Assembly: GCF_001540865.1 (NCBI RefSeq)
Contig: NW_017893396.1
Coordinates: forward strand, 24,257 to 88,256
DNA length: 64,000 bases
Reading direction: 5' to 3'
From: Ananas comosus
Lineage: Eukaryota; Streptophyta; Magnoliopsida; Poales; Bromeliaceae
Under the pieces are notes generated by a model, which saw nothing but the letters and a program-made list of their open reading frames with translations, had not been told where the DNA came from and searched no databases. The first letter of the stretch is position 1; every line of letters starts with the position of its first letter. Of this stretch, positions 52,017 through 64,000 are shown in pieces. Made by a program: the position numbers and the translations under genes.

Positions 52017-55000
52017 ATGCCCATCGTCGCCCAAATCCTCTACCCCGTCACCTCCTCGCACCCACATCGAACCCTAGCGCCCAATTGCCGCATCCTCTCC
52101 CTCCTCTCTCACCACCCTGCTTCTCTTCGATCGAGTCGCCCTCGGAGGAGATCCGTCAATGGTGAGTTCTCAGTTCTCTTAGGGTTTTATTCCCCATTTC
52201 CGTCGATATCGCCGTGAAATTGGTCCTTTTGGCGTAGTTTTTCGAAGGGGAAGTAGTGGGAGGAAGGTGATGGACGTTACTGGATTGAGCTCCGGTGATG
52301 GCGTACCGGGCGATGGGTTCGTTAAGAAAAGGTTCTCTTTTCTTTTCTTTTCTTTTTTGTGTTTCTGATTGTATGAATTTGTGTTCTATAATCAATTTTA
52401 ACCTTTAAAGTAGGTTAATTTGATGATTGTTCCGACGATAGCGTGTTCTTCTCTTCGATCATGACCAATTCATCACTTGTTGTGTTTTCAGTAACATGTG
52501 GTCACTGTTATCATTTAATCATTTAATAATTTGTTGTCCATTAAATTCATTTTCCCTAGTGAAAGTTAATGGAGAGAGCAGTCACAAATACTTTGGCTGC
52601 TGATATTTTGTGTTTATTTTGGTGATTTGTTTTTTTTGATTTATTATGAATAGTTCTTTGTTTATTAGTTTTGTAATCATTTATAGAGTTGTCCATGTAA
52701 GTTGCTAAATCAACTGCAGTTGCTGCTGATGCATTAGACATAGTGTGCAGGGTTTATGGGTGCCGTTTTCGCATTAACTTGTTTAATATCTATTGCATTG
52801 GTTACTTTTTCTTTACATGCTTTACAGGCGTGAGGCCATTAAGCTATTGAAGTAGATAACTTGCTAACTTATCCTTTGCAGAAAAATTGTGGAGCATATT
52901 TTTCTTCTAAAAGCAAAGGACGATCTTACAGAGCACGACGAAAAAGACATGCTCGATTATTTATATACATGTCAATATCAGATGAGTGGAATTCTTGCAA
53001 TATCATTAGGTGAGACTTGATACCCTTATTGGCTTCTCTGATATATGTCGTGGCGTTTATGGCCTATTATTATGCTATCATATTCAGTGGCTTGGATTGT
53101 GTAAAGGTGGAAACCTATGTAGGACAGGGTTCATATTTTCGAAAGAAAGGAGATGTAAAAGATAGCGTATCAGGAATTAGAAGAGAAGGTGCAAGACAAG
53201 AAATTGCTCATTCTGTGTTCCCTCTTTTCTGTTTGTATATTCTTTTTTTGCTCCTTCGTCTGTGCATGTTTACACCTGCTTTCCTTCTTCAATCTTATTT
53301 CATTGGCGTATATTATGTCCATGTATGCTGCATTCTCATGCCATACGCTAAAATCATGCACAGCATGCACGGTCAATTCTCTGATATTTAAATTGATTTG
53401 TCTCTTGCAGGGCGAATAGAAGTTCCAAATACAGATAACTTTACTCATGCACTATATATGCGTTTTCAGAAAAAGGAAGACCTAGCAAAATTCTACAAGA
53501 ACTCTTACTATTCTAAAATTCTTAGGGAGCATGTGACACCGTTTTCCTATGTATGCCACTCAACATGTAATCATCTTTCCAGTTCTTATTCCCTTTTTCT
53601 TTCTTTTAAGTTTCTTGGAAGTGTACTGCTATTAGCATTTCTATAATTATGTTATGCTTCTTGTCATAAAACTTTTGATCCTTCGTAGGGCTCAATATCG
53701 GTGGATTATGAATCTGAAGTAGAAGATGATATTCTTCCTATATTTCGGAGGGGAGAGGTAGATGAACCAATGAAAACCTTCAGAGTTATTGTAAATCTTT
53801 TATTTTTAGGAAGTTGGAGTCTCAGTGCCTTGGAATCTTTGTGCCTGCATTACATTACAGTTAATTCCATAGGAAGTCTAATATGTGCTTTTTCGCTATT
53901 TTTGCAGCAGTATCTGAAAGTGTTCTTGTATTATTTGGTTAAAACAGGAATTTAACTATGGCGTAGAGTGTGTGCTTTTGATATCCGTTGTAGAGTCTGC
54001 ATCTAGAGAAGCAGTAGAAGATGCAGTCGCTACTTTTCAGAACTTGATTGGGCAATTCAGTTCCTTTATCGTGCAGGCTACATTTGGTATAAAATATATT
54101 GCTACATTAGGGATAAAAATATATTGTTACATTAGATATAAAAAGATTGTCCTTCCGATTCTTTGTCTACGGCTCTACTTATGCTCTATCTCTATTTTAG
54201 AACTTTGCTTCCAGTTATCTTCTTTTGTTATTAAAGTTGACCACAGCTGATATTTCTGGCATAGCATGAGCATTTGTTTTCAGCCTATTATTTTGGACCA
54301 GATTATGAGCGTGCAAAAAATCATAACTAGATAGAGCAAGAATTCTACTCATGTGTTTCTCAAGTATAAACAAGTTCTGCAACTATCATGATTATCGTCA
54401 CATGGCAAACTAGTTATCTGTACATAGTTTTCCCTACCTCCAGTGTCCGTTTTATCCTCAGCGGCTATCTCAAGTTATGGATATCCTGAGCGGCTTTCTC
54501 AAGTTACCCATGTAATAATTTGGGTTTCTTTTCTGTAACTTAATAGTCTTCTCATACAATAAAAGCTGTTTTTTCTATTATTTTTTCAGGTTGCAATCTC
54601 AATCATGCTGACAATGAATATACTCATGCTGCAGTCATACGCTTCCCATCATGTAAGTAATGCTTTTCAAAAGGACTTACTTTTGGTTAAGGAAATAAAT
54701 GTTGATAGGGAGTGATGGCCAGGATAAGAAGCCTTTCCTCATGATTATGAATTTATCATTCTTGTACTTTCTTGTTGTCCAGTTGAGGACTTAGAGTCAT
54801 TTCGAGAGAGTATCGACTACCAAGATGTAAGAGCTTCATAAATTGAATAAATATCTTCTCCTCATATTGCATGAATAAATATGTCATTGAGAATCTCCAT
54901 TGAGGCGAAATTGTAGTCATATTCAAGATCATGTTGTCAGCATTTAGCATTATACGTTGTAACTTTTTGTGCTATGTGGAATGCAGATGTGGAGGTCGAA

Positions 55001-55073
55001 GTTTCTTCCTATAACAAGAAAAGCACTTCTAATGCATTTTACTGTAGATCCCGTGGGAACGGAGTTGATGTAA
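52017..55073 (+). CDS. UP3: Stress-response A/B-barrel (Dabb) protein, UP3-like
   Basis: Nine exons: 52017-52161, 52238-52331, 52882-53009, 53411-53550, 53689-53757, 53948-54086, 54590-54652, 54783-54826, 54987-55073; frame intact, 302 aa. The N-terminus (MPIVAQILYPVTSSHPHRTL...RSSRPRRRSVN) is Ser/Arg-rich and acid-free, as in plastid or other organelle presequences. Two dimeric alpha/beta-barrel halves follow: KIVEHIFLLKAKDDLTEHDE...FTHALYMRFQKKEDLAKFYK, then VECVLLISVVESASREAVED...YTHAAVIRFPSFEDLESFRE. Each has the typical THAxxxRF and EDL...F pattern. The biochemical role of plant UP3 is unknown. Exon 2 was placed by phase; its acceptor (GGCGTAG) is the least certain, with a 76-bp intron. 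Confidence 0.85.
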
Positions 55074-55921
55074 CATGGATGGATCATTTGGTTCGTGTGA
55101 TTGTTATTTGATTAAGTTGTTCATAATCTCTAAATCTATTGCCCTCAATGAGGAAATTGCAAACTTTTGCTAGCATGCAATTGCCGATCCATGTAAATTT
55201 TGTATTTAATTGCTGATAGTTTCCTCATAAATATGTATATTTAGCACAGTTGGTTCACTGTCACTGGCTCACATCTAAGTGACCGTAAAGACTGTAATAT
55301 CTGATTAAGAATTTCAATGTACAAGCGAAAAGAGTTCAATGAGTTCTTTTGATATTCTAGTGTTTTTATGTTGCGATTTCCTGGTGAGAAACTGCTAAGA
55401 ATAAACATTGCATTTCTATCATGTCACTGATGTATTTTCTGGCTGTACATTTTTCATCTAAACATTGCATTTCTATCTTGTCACTGATGTATTTTCTGGC
55501 TGTACATTTTTCATCTTGTGAGCCATCGATGTATTCTCTCGCCATTAACCCATTTTTTTCCTTATATTTTCCTTTTTTTTTTGTCTCCTACAGTTCTCTT
55601 TAAACAGATACAGAAAAGCCAAAGATCAAGCTGAGTTGCAGCAGCAATACACAGTAACTATTGTTGCATGTATTTCTTAATGGATACACCCAATCCAACA
55701 CCAACCAGGTTTGTCATACCAGTAGATCATATACCAGCCTAGTTGTAGTTATTCAATTATCGCTACGATGCAGCATTATCCTCATCTAATACAGTTGGGT
55801 GATTACAAAATAAACTACATCATGTTGTTCCTATAAATCAACTAATGTGAAAAAAGCCAAGCCTATGGCTTTCCCCTCTCTATAATATATCATCTCCTCT
55901 TCACTGCAACATGAATTCTCA
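55074..55921. other. Convergent 3' flanks, UP3-like and CLE genes
   Basis: Contains two near-identical 55-bp stretches (TTGCATTTCTATC(A/T)TGTCACTG... at about 55406-55457 and 55463-55515). Otherwise AT-rich UTR-like sequence. Confidence 0.5.
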
Positions 55922-56188
55922 TCAGTTGTGCAGTGGATTTGGACCCTGAGGCACCACTCTTTTGGAAACTTCATAGATTCGCCTACATTCGTCGTCATCT
56001 GATGGCTCCTGCGATGGCGATACTTCAGAGGAGTAATACATGGATGACCTGGAGCTGTCGCCTTTCCACCGCTCGCCCTCGCTGATCAGAATTCTCTTGC
56101 CATGACTGAGGCAGGTAAATTTCGCGGCCAATAGTAGCACCAGGGGGATTAGTAACATATGTGGTAGCCACAACTTTTTGAGTCTCAT
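55922..56188 (-). CDS. CLE: CLE peptide precursor
   Basis: An intronless 88-aa precursor of a secreted signalling peptide. Residues 1-30 (MRLKKLWLPHMLLIPLVLLL...) form a signal peptide. The variable middle is Ser/Glu-rich. The last 12 residues, RVVPQGPNPLHN (77-88, DNA 55925-55960), are the CLE box, with invariant Pro4, Gly6, Pro7, Asn8, Pro9 and His11, and hydroxylatable Pro4 and Pro7. The basic KR before it is a typical processing context. CLE peptides are extracellular ligands of CLV1/BAM-type receptor kinases. Gln at position 5 is less usual than Ser or Thr. A GA-rich leader (56219-56250) precedes the start. Confidence 0.93.
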   Translation of the reverse strand: MRLKKLWLPHMLLIPLVLLLAAKFTCLSHGKRILISEGERWKGDSSRSSMYYSSEVSPSQEPSDDDECRRIYEVSKRVVPQGPNPLHN

Positions 56189-56411
56189 GCCTGTAATTGA
56201 GGTGAGGAGAGAAAAGTGTAGAGAGAGAGTGAGAGAGAGGGAGAGAGATTAGCTTACTTGGTTTATGAGCAGATGAGAACTGGATCTATTTATTTGGGGA
56301 ATCTACTCTACTTGATGAGTTAAAAAGTGCAGAGACATCATGAGGAGGTTGGTATTTGCTATTTTTTCTCGTGGAATAAATGAGAAGCCCTTGTAGTGAT
56401 GGATGGTTAAA

Positions 56412-56489
56412 GGTCTCATCATGGGTCATGGATATTAGGTCTCATCATGGGTCATGGATATTAGGTCTCATCATGGGTCATGGATATTA
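56412..56489. repeat. 26-bp tandem repeat, three perfect units
   Basis: GGTCTCATCATGGGTCATGG plus ATATTA is repeated three times without mismatch, about 225 bp upstream of the CLE start codon. Confidence 0.95.
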
Positions 56490-58158
56490 ATTATTGACTT
56501 TGATATGTATTTGGCTTCATGTAGGCATTGTTATGATTATGAGCAATCTAGCAACAGTAGAAATAATGTGACAGTCCTCACAAAACGGGAAAAAAAAATT
56601 TGTCGATTCAGCGAGCCAATTCTGACTTGCCCCTCTTCAGCGGGCATACGGCATTGCTCCAAAAATAGTCATCTTTACCATGGTCTCAAATCTAACCCCA
56701 ATGTGTTTAGTTGGATATGCTGCAAAGTATAGTATTTCTTAAAAAAAAAAAAAAAAAAACACCGTAAATAATGATACAACTCTTTTAGAGCTCAAAATAA
56801 AAAAGAAAATGATATATTTATTCAAAAGATCAATCTAATAGGAAACAATCGATGGCTATACCAAACAAGATTTGGTAAGCTTGTTTGGTAAAATATATGA
56901 TAACTTGTCAAATTTATATTAAGAACCTCTGCAGATCCAACTAGAATTGACACTCCAACAATTATCTTTTCTGAAATGTAGACAAAAGTGAAGAGTATCT
57001 TGTATATGATAATGGCATCAATTGGATCTTGTGAACCACCAACCACCTATGATTGTTATGTTAAGAAGATTCACAGATAGTTAACCCAAAAAATTAAAAA
57101 AAATTCTGGTTTGTCTTAGTTCTCAATCAAATTATTCACAAGTGAGTGCAATGTTGACAAAAAGAACTCATTCCATTAGTTGCTTTCACAGTAGTTTATT
57201 GTAGGAGTTTGTGGTCTACATTACAAGTTGGATTCTGTAGATTGAGTCATGGGAGAGTTTAGCCTATCATTTTTAAACAGTAGGGAATGGGAATTAAAAC
57301 CCACCAATCAATTATGATCATATAATGCAAAATCTTGCTAAGGTATCTTTCCACACGCAATCCAACTTCTTAACAAATTTTTACTTACCCGGATCAAATT
57401 TTTACTTCTCTGGTGTTATCTGATTGGTTTATTCACTCCCAAGGCTCTTCGCGCAATAAGAAGCACTTTAAAAGTTCATTAGAACATTAATTCTCCAAAT
57501 CTTTCACATTTTTTTGAGTGAATTTCTTTTAATCCTTTTGAGAATAAAAAAAGGACAGCAAAATAATCTTTATTAACACAATCTCTACAGTATTTTCTCT
57601 TAGCAAACTCTTTTTAGAGCGAATCCTCTAAAGTGGGATAATTAATTTTATTCTTTTCTAACAGTGGAGTTTTTCAAGCAAATTCTGAGACAGTTAAACA
57701 GTCAGAGAAGGCGTTTATAAACCACAGCATACATTCAGTTTCCCACAGCACCTTGAAACAGACAAACCTATTCAAATTTCAGATGCAAAAGTACTCCGAT
57801 GACTGAACACAAAAACATTAGCAGTGATACTGTTAGTGATAAATGAAGGTGTCAATCAGCAAACTAACTGATTTCACCTTTATTTCATTTGACAAATTTA
57901 TGAAACTTAAAATTGTATCAAACAGACGCCGGCCTCGACAATGAAGTTTACATCATCACTCTAGAAGAAAATTGATAGCATAGTACAGCACCTTCCAATG
58001 CAGCTAATGAACTTGGTGAGAAACTGAGTTTCTTTCATCGCAGCAGTAGAAAAATCGAACATTAGAAGAATGAGAATATTCGGACCCTAGCTAAGGACAA
58101 ATTAGAAGCCCGTATAGATACAAGTAATGGTAAATGATCGGTGAATAATTGAATAATC
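56490..58158. other. CLE upstream and HEMA 3' flank
   Basis: AT-rich sequence with an A run at 56740-56759. The last 100 bp are probable HEMA 3'UTR. No gene seen. Confidence 0.45.
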
Positions 58159-60769
58159 TTAACTTTGAGCTTTCTCCACCTTAGCTTTGATCTTCTGTTC
58201 CAAGATCGTTTTCTCCGTATCAAGACTAAACATCCTGTTAAGAGCGTGCATGTTTTCAAGCGTCTCGTCGAGAGTCCGGCTATCACTACCATCACACCTC
58301 AAATGCTGCAGCGGGCCGTGAAGAAGTTTGTTGACTATCCCAGTAGATAATTCCTCTATAGCTTTTCTCTGTTTCTTCGTTAGAGCATCCTCACAGAACT
58401 TCTGCAAGCACTTCTCAAGCTCAGAAGCCCTAATTCTATCCGCAAAAGACCTTAATTTCTTGATGGTAGGAACGGTTTCAAGAGAGTCCCTCCATATCTC
58501 AAATCGTTTTAATTCTTGTGTTATAATAGCTTGGGCTTCCATTGCTTTTCTTTGGCGGTCTTCTTTATTAGCTTCAACCACCTCTTTCAAATCATCCACA
58601 TTATATACTCGAGCATGTTCCGAATCAGACACGCAAGATCCTACGTTCCTTGGAACAGAAATATCAATGAAAAGCCTTACACCCCCAACAGCTTCACTGA
58701 CCAGAGGAAGCGCTTCCACATGCTCTCTCAAGAATAATGGTGTTTCAGAAGCGGTGCTCGTGAAAACCACATCGGCTTCCGCAGCAGATGAAAGCATTTC
58801 ATTAAGAGGCCTATAGATTATTTCAATATCTGTTAGCTCCTCGCGGATGGCTTCTACCTTTTCTACTGAGCGGTTAACAACCACAACCCTTTTGCAGCCT
58901 TTTGCAGCAAGATGCTTTATCACAAGCTTCCCCATCTTGCCGGCCCCAATCAAAAGCATATTTGCAGAAGCACTTTCAGATTTTGGGAGCTTCATTAGGG
59001 CCAACTCAACTGCTGCTGAGCTAACAGAGACCGCGCCAGATGAAATGTTAGTCTCGCTACGGACCCTCTTTCCTGCAGTGATAGCATCCTTGAACATTCT
59101 GTCGATGTTTTTGCCCAAGCCTCCACTGCCTTGCCCAACCCTAACAACTTGTTTGACTTGTGCGAGGATCTGTCCTTCTCCCAAAACCAAAGAGTCGAGG
59201 CCTGCTGATACCTCAAATAAATGGCGTGTGGCATCACCATCGCGCAACATGAATAGGTGTTGTCTAAGCTCAGAAGCAGGAATTCCACTTGTCTGCAGAG
59301 AAAAACAGACCGGCATTAGTAACTGTTTGTCCTGACTTTTGGAACAAATTCTCTATTGCAAGAAGCTGAAGCTTTCAGTAACGGGGCGTGATCTTTTGTC
59401 AGGGTGTGAAGTTGAAATGGGCTTTTGGATCACAAAAGCAAAACTCCAAGTGATGAAGCTTCTGCTTCTGCTGTAGTGAGAAAGCTAAGAGGTGATTTGG
59501 CAAAGAAAAACAAAAAGCTTTTAGTGCTTCCTCAAAAATCCCTTAGTGCCACTAGGCCATTTATCATCTAATACCTCTATCAGATTACCATTTTCTTTTG
59601 ATTAAGAAAAGGAGATATAAGGAAAAGAAAGAAATCGATACTAGAAACACCTACCTTTGCCATCCACTCTATAACTTCTCTGATTCCTCGATTCCAGGAT
59701 AAGGCCACCACATAAATTTCCATTCTGTTACATGTACTGAGGACGGCAGCTTCTTCGATGTGATTCAAGTTGCAGAGCTCAGCAATCGCGCGAGGCCACT
59801 GCGCCTCCGGAACAGCTAGCTTTTCACGCATCTCTACAGGTGCTGTATGAACACTAAGACCAATGACAGCAATGCTGCTCCTTTCCTTCATGTATCCTGA
59901 AAAAGTTTCATTCAAAAATACTTCTTATTGTCGATATCTGGCGGAAGGTACTAGCAGGAGAATAGTGAAATTAGCATAATCTATCACAACCAACTTCAAA
60001 CTTCTTTGAACGGCTTGACTTCTTAGCTATCCACGATTAGAAGTCGGGGGGCTTTAGGATAGACGGGCATCGACAACAGATTTTACAGAACAGGCATAAG
60101 AACTACATGACAGCAGCATAGAAGGATACATAAAATGCAAGTAATTTTGGAGCTCAGGACGAATTCGCGCATCAAATAACTCAGAACTTACAAAATGTGA
60201 GAAATCAAAGACAACGTCGATGATGTGGCATTATAAAACAATGAAATTATCTAGTCTATGAACCACACGATTCGTCAATTCGTACAAATCCAACATATGT
60301 TATAATACCATTTCCGTAGATTCAATCATTGTGGAGAGTGTCGTTAGCAATCAAATGCACATTGTACAAACAACATTAACCAATTCACAACCTACCGAAC
60401 CAATTACGGATTTCATCGACAACAAAAAGGTACGAAAGCCCCAGATCTCAACACCAAGCCCAAATCAACACCGCCAATCACAATTTGATGCACCCAAGCC
60501 CTAATTCCGGTGGAAAGCAGGGGAAACTTACGGTCTGCGGAGATCTTGAACTGCTCGAGCGCGTTTACGCTGGATGCCCTAGCCGCCGCCGCCGCCGCCG
60601 CCGCCGAATCCACACCCACCTCGCACCGGGGGCTCCTCCACCGCGCTCCGCCGCCGCCGTACGACGGCGCCGCTCTCGTCCCCACCCTGAACCGCACCGA
60701 GCTCCGCCGCGGCAAAGGCGCGACCTTTACGCCCCCGAAGGCGGTGGCCAAGCCGTTCACGGTCGCCAT
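58159..60769 (-). CDS. HEMA: Glutamyl-tRNA reductase, chloroplastic
   Basis: Reduces glutamyl-tRNA(Glu) to glutamate-1-semialdehyde with NADPH, the rate-limiting and light- and heme-controlled step of plastid tetrapyrrole synthesis. Three exons: 60769-60532, 59896-59655, 59292-58159; in frame, 537 aa. The transit peptide starts [13 protein letters not shown] and ends near RAS, after an 8-Ala run from a GCC repeat. The catalytic domain has [20 protein letters not shown] and the nucleophile Cys in [31 protein letters not shown] follows, then the NADPH-binding [41 protein letters not shown], and the helical dimerisation domain ending [15 protein letters not shown]. No frame break, although exon 1 is strongly GC-rich. 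Confidence 0.97.
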
Positions 60770-61847
60770 GGATTCGGATTCTGTGCCAAATCGAAACCCC
60801 AATCTCCGAATCAACGCCCCCCTCTTCTTCTTCTTCTTCTTCTTCGAACCCTAGGAGAGATAAAGGGGGGAGAGAGAGAGGAAGTTGTCTTCTTCTTCTT
60901 CTTCGATCCGCCCCCTCTCTCTCTCTAAAATTTTATATGCTCGTGAGACGGCGGAGGCTCGGTCAAGAGAGAGAAAGAGGAGAGAAAAAGGAGAGAGAGA
61001 GAGAGGAGTTGGTGTTCGGTGGTTGGGGCGTGTGGGTCCCACACGTGGCCTGTGGCCTTTTCGGTGGAGAAAGTGCCCATGGACCATGGTGCATAGACCA
61101 ATCACAGGGATCCTACTGCATCATACCTACAGGTTTTATCGTTTTATTATTTATTATACATTTTTTTTTTACTCAATTATTAATAGAGAAGTGCTTCTAC
61201 ACCATGCATTGATAATAACTATTCATTTTTTCGATTCTACAGCTTAAATATTTAATTTGGTAACCGATAACGATAACCTACTATGCTAATTCTGATACAT
61301 AATTTTTAATTTTTTCTATCCTATAATTTTCAATCATTCTATTAGTTATATAATATATCTTAATTCAAAATTCAAACAATTCTACATAATGCATAGTTTT
61401 CAATATCACTGAACATGCCAAAATAAATATAATTTAATTCAAAATTTAAATATATCTGCTTCACATTTACACAACTTAGGAAACCTAGTACCACAGAGTA
61501 TATTAATTTAATCCAACCAATTTTTAGATTAATTTAAGTCCTAATTTATTTATTTAAAATTGAATTTAAATTATTATAAATTGTTTTTGTATTACATATT
61601 CAAATATGAATTCAACTTTAATTTTAAAATTTGATTTTAATTTGCGAACTCAAGATTGAATTTATAAATGTTACATACATTGCCAATTAAAAATTTGATA
61701 TCAATTTTGAAAAAAGTCTAACATTTTGGTAAAATTTTGGACATTATAACAAAAAAAGATAATTAATACACTTAAGATAAAAAGAAATTAATTGCAGGCA
61801 ATAATTAAGGAAATAAACAAATTATGGTGATAAGTTTTATATTCCAA
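60770..61847. other. HEMA upstream region, then AT-rich sequence
   Basis: Promoter and leader to about 61100, with (TTC)n and (CT)n/(GA)n runs. Beyond that it is AT-rich with no gene. Confidence 0.5.
61042..61047. promoter_or_regulatory. G-box upstream of HEMA
   Basis: A perfect CACGTG within CCACACGTGGCC, 273 bp upstream of the HEMA start codon. It matches the light-response elements of the HEMB and TL17 promoters in this window. A functional role is inference. Confidence 0.6.
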
Positions 61848-61969
61848 AATTTTTTTTTTTTTTTTGAGAGATAGATACTTAGCTAGAAATGCGAATAAAC
61901 TAGGATTCGAACTTGGATCTCGGGTACCAACTACCAAGCCCTTTACCACTTGCTCTAGGGACGGTCGGT
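61848..61969 (-). mobile_element. tRNA-derived SINE, internally deleted, 15-bp target duplication
   Basis: On the minus strand: ACCGACCGTCCCTAGAGCAA, box A-like AAGTGGTAAAGGGCTTGG, box B AAGTTCGAATCCTAG, TTTCTAGCTAAGTATC, then TATCTCTC and an A run. It lacks about 35 bp of the tail region found in other copies. AGTTTTATATTCCAA flanks it at 61833-61847 and 61970-61984. Confidence 0.88.
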
Positions 61970-61984
61970 AGTTTTATATTCCAA

Positions 61985-63103
61985 TAATTAATACTATTTT
62001 ATGGAGATTAATTACTTACTTGTTCAACCGGTTTCTCATTAAAATTCACATTATGCCCTTTAGTAATTGACATTGAGATCATGACAAACTTAATTGTACA
62101 GGATAAAGTGTCTTATTGTTTTCATATCAATCTTTATAATTTACTCAAAATTTATTTTTACTTACTATTTTTTTCTATTATTATTTCTCCAAGATGTTAG
62201 TAAACTGTTATTTTCTCATCAATCTCTACACTATATTATCAACAAAATTATTATTTTAGATAAAAGCGCATAACTTTAAACAAGCGTCGGTTAGATATAT
62301 TATAAAAAAAGCAAAATAACTTCCAAGCTAGATCCATTAAAAGCTTCTTAATTAGCTATTTTTTGTTATTTCTAGATGTTTTTCACTATATATTTAGCAC
62401 ATATAGTGAAAAGATTGACATAAATAATTTGGTGGCATTTTTGAAAAAAAAAAAATAGCATAGTATAGAAAATAGGAAAGAAACTTTAAAATATAAGTGT
62501 AATACAGCGTAATAAAATTTTCATGTTATTATTGCAAATCCTTAGAGTGCTATTTTGACAAACTGTTGATGTATTAATATACATGATATAAAGATTTTTT
62601 ATTTGGTTACGCAAATAATTCAGAAACATCATGTTTTAACAGCCCCCTGCCAGAAGAACGTAAAGAATTATTTAAATTTTAAGTATTGAGACGTATTAAA
62701 AATTAAGTAAAAAATTTCAAAAAAAAAGTATTTCTAAACATCAAATAACTCAAAAGAAAATTATAAATTGTTAGATACTTCCTATTTCTTATGACATGTA
62801 ATTATATGCATAGTAAGTGTTGTAAATCACATTAAAAATTCTAAAATTCCACTTTTAATAAATCAGTTTAGGATTTCGGTGCATATGAGCCCGGTCTATG
62901 TAACTCGGTCCATACAATAATTTCTCCTTTTGAGTGGGGTTTAAAGGGTGGGTTTTGGGTAGGGGAATGGGGTTTCCTCGATTCTCATTGGTTGGGACTC
63001 CACACGTTATCCACGCTCCTCATCCCCTCCACTTCTTCTTCTTCTTCTTATCTTTCTCCTCCATTCCTTTCTATTTTGTCACACAAAAGAAAAAAAAAAT
63101 GTG

Positions 63104-63135
<32 letters not shown>

Positions 63136-64000
63136 AGGGACATATATATATATCTATATAACTCATTATAAATCCTTTTATTTTCTATGCCCTCGTGACC
63201 ATAAAATGGAAGTGGACAATTCCTTTGCAACTGTTGTGGTTGATGTTGGAGCGTGTCCTTTTGTAAACCAACAATAATTTAACTTTTTTTTTTTTCCAAC
63301 CAAAAAACAAAGATCGTAAAGGAAATTGACACGTAAAATGAGTACTTGCATGGTATCATCGTCGCACTTGTGTCGTATATCCCGTATAGATTTGAGTCGT
63401 ACATATATATATACATATATACATAGTTTAATAGGAGTAAGGATTTGTGAAATATATTTGCTTGCCATATAAACGTTAGCAAATTAAATTAAAAAAATCA
63501 GATTATAAATGTTTGTTTATGGGCATAAGATGTTTATCCTGCATGACTGCATGTAGGAGAGTATTAGAGACACATATAACTTGAATGAATGAGAAAAATC
63601 TTTTGTTAATTTTTACCTCTATGTCCCAGCTACCAAGTTGAGTATTTTAATTACTAGTTGTTGAATGTATATCCTTTCCATTTACTCAAGAAGTATGTAG
63701 TATTTAGAAGACGAATAATGCGGTCAAATGTGTACAATGCATATTATATTCGCCCTCAAGTTATTTTTTTGAAATCAAATAAATTACTTTATAGGTGAAA
63801 TATGCAATCACTGAGAAATTAAATACTAAATTATAAATGTCAAGTTCTTTTACATAGCAAAAATTTAACTTCTATCTTACGAACATACAATAGAATCTTC
63901 AAATGGGATAAGTTGTTCTTGAATATCTTATTTCAACATGATCATATATTCATCTCTAATATATATGTATGTAGCATGTGGCTCGTATTTCTTTTGGAAT
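61985..64000. other. AT-rich intergenic sequence to window end
   Basis: Contains an (AT)n run at about 63108-63134 and shorter TATA runs. The block 62930-63070 is less AT-rich and ends in (TTC)n. I see no coding exon, RNA gene or bounded element. Confidence 0.4.

Noticed and set aside
58328..59335. Two 162-codon plus-strand frames over HEMA
   Set aside because: Antisense shadows of the HEMA exon, with no recognisable protein features.

Overview
The window is nuclear DNA of a flowering plant. Genes are split by GT-AG introns, products are targeted to plastid, mitochondrion and ER, intergenic space is AT-rich, and the transposon debris is of plant type. The sharp contrast between GC-rich first exons (about 24.1-24.7, 34.8-35.4 and 60.5-60.8 kb) and AT-rich downstream sequence favours a monocot. 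I cannot name the species with confidence.

Layout. 0-1.7 kb: the 3' exon of a GRXS17-type multidomain glutaredoxin (+). 2.5-7.4 kb: two head-to-head P-class PPR genes that share an intron position and a site II/telobox promoter. 8.1-11.9 kb: HEMB, ALA dehydratase (+), 12 coding exons, three G-boxes upstream, one frame break in the transit-peptide region. 11.9-24.0 kb: gene-poor, filled with a foldback MULE with a 9-bp target duplication, a second inverted-repeat element, SINE copies, a 5'-truncated LINE and three copies of one MITE family. 24.1-27.2 kb: a mitochondrial calcium uniporter gene (+) whose first exon is broken in several frames. 29.7-33.7 kb: an ER BiP/HSP70 gene (+) with an ERSE-II promoter element. 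34.8-35.9 kb: a TPR-like gene (+), also frame-broken in exon 1. 36.8-38.9 kb: the thylakoid lumenal 17.4-kDa pentapeptide protein (-). 39.4 kb: a divergent orphan exon (+). 41.0-50.2 kb: an MBD13-like methyl-CpG-binding-domain gene (-) with a 4.7-kb first intron and a nine-unit repeat in its tail. 52.0-55.1 kb: a two-domain A/B-barrel protein, UP3-like (+). 55.9-56.2 kb: a CLE peptide precursor (-). 58.2-60.8 kb: HEMA, glutamyl-tRNA reductase (-). 60.8-64 kb: AT-rich sequence with one SINE.

How genes relate. HEMA and HEMB encode the first committed and the third dedicated step of plastid tetrapyrrole synthesis, and lie about 46 kb apart (between nearest CDS ends); both, and the lumenal-protein gene, have a CACGTG G-box near the start. 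The PPR pair is a local duplication. The other genes look unrelated. All coordinates, exon phases and reading-frame sums were worked out by hand from the sequence; family names rest on recognised motifs, not on a database search.
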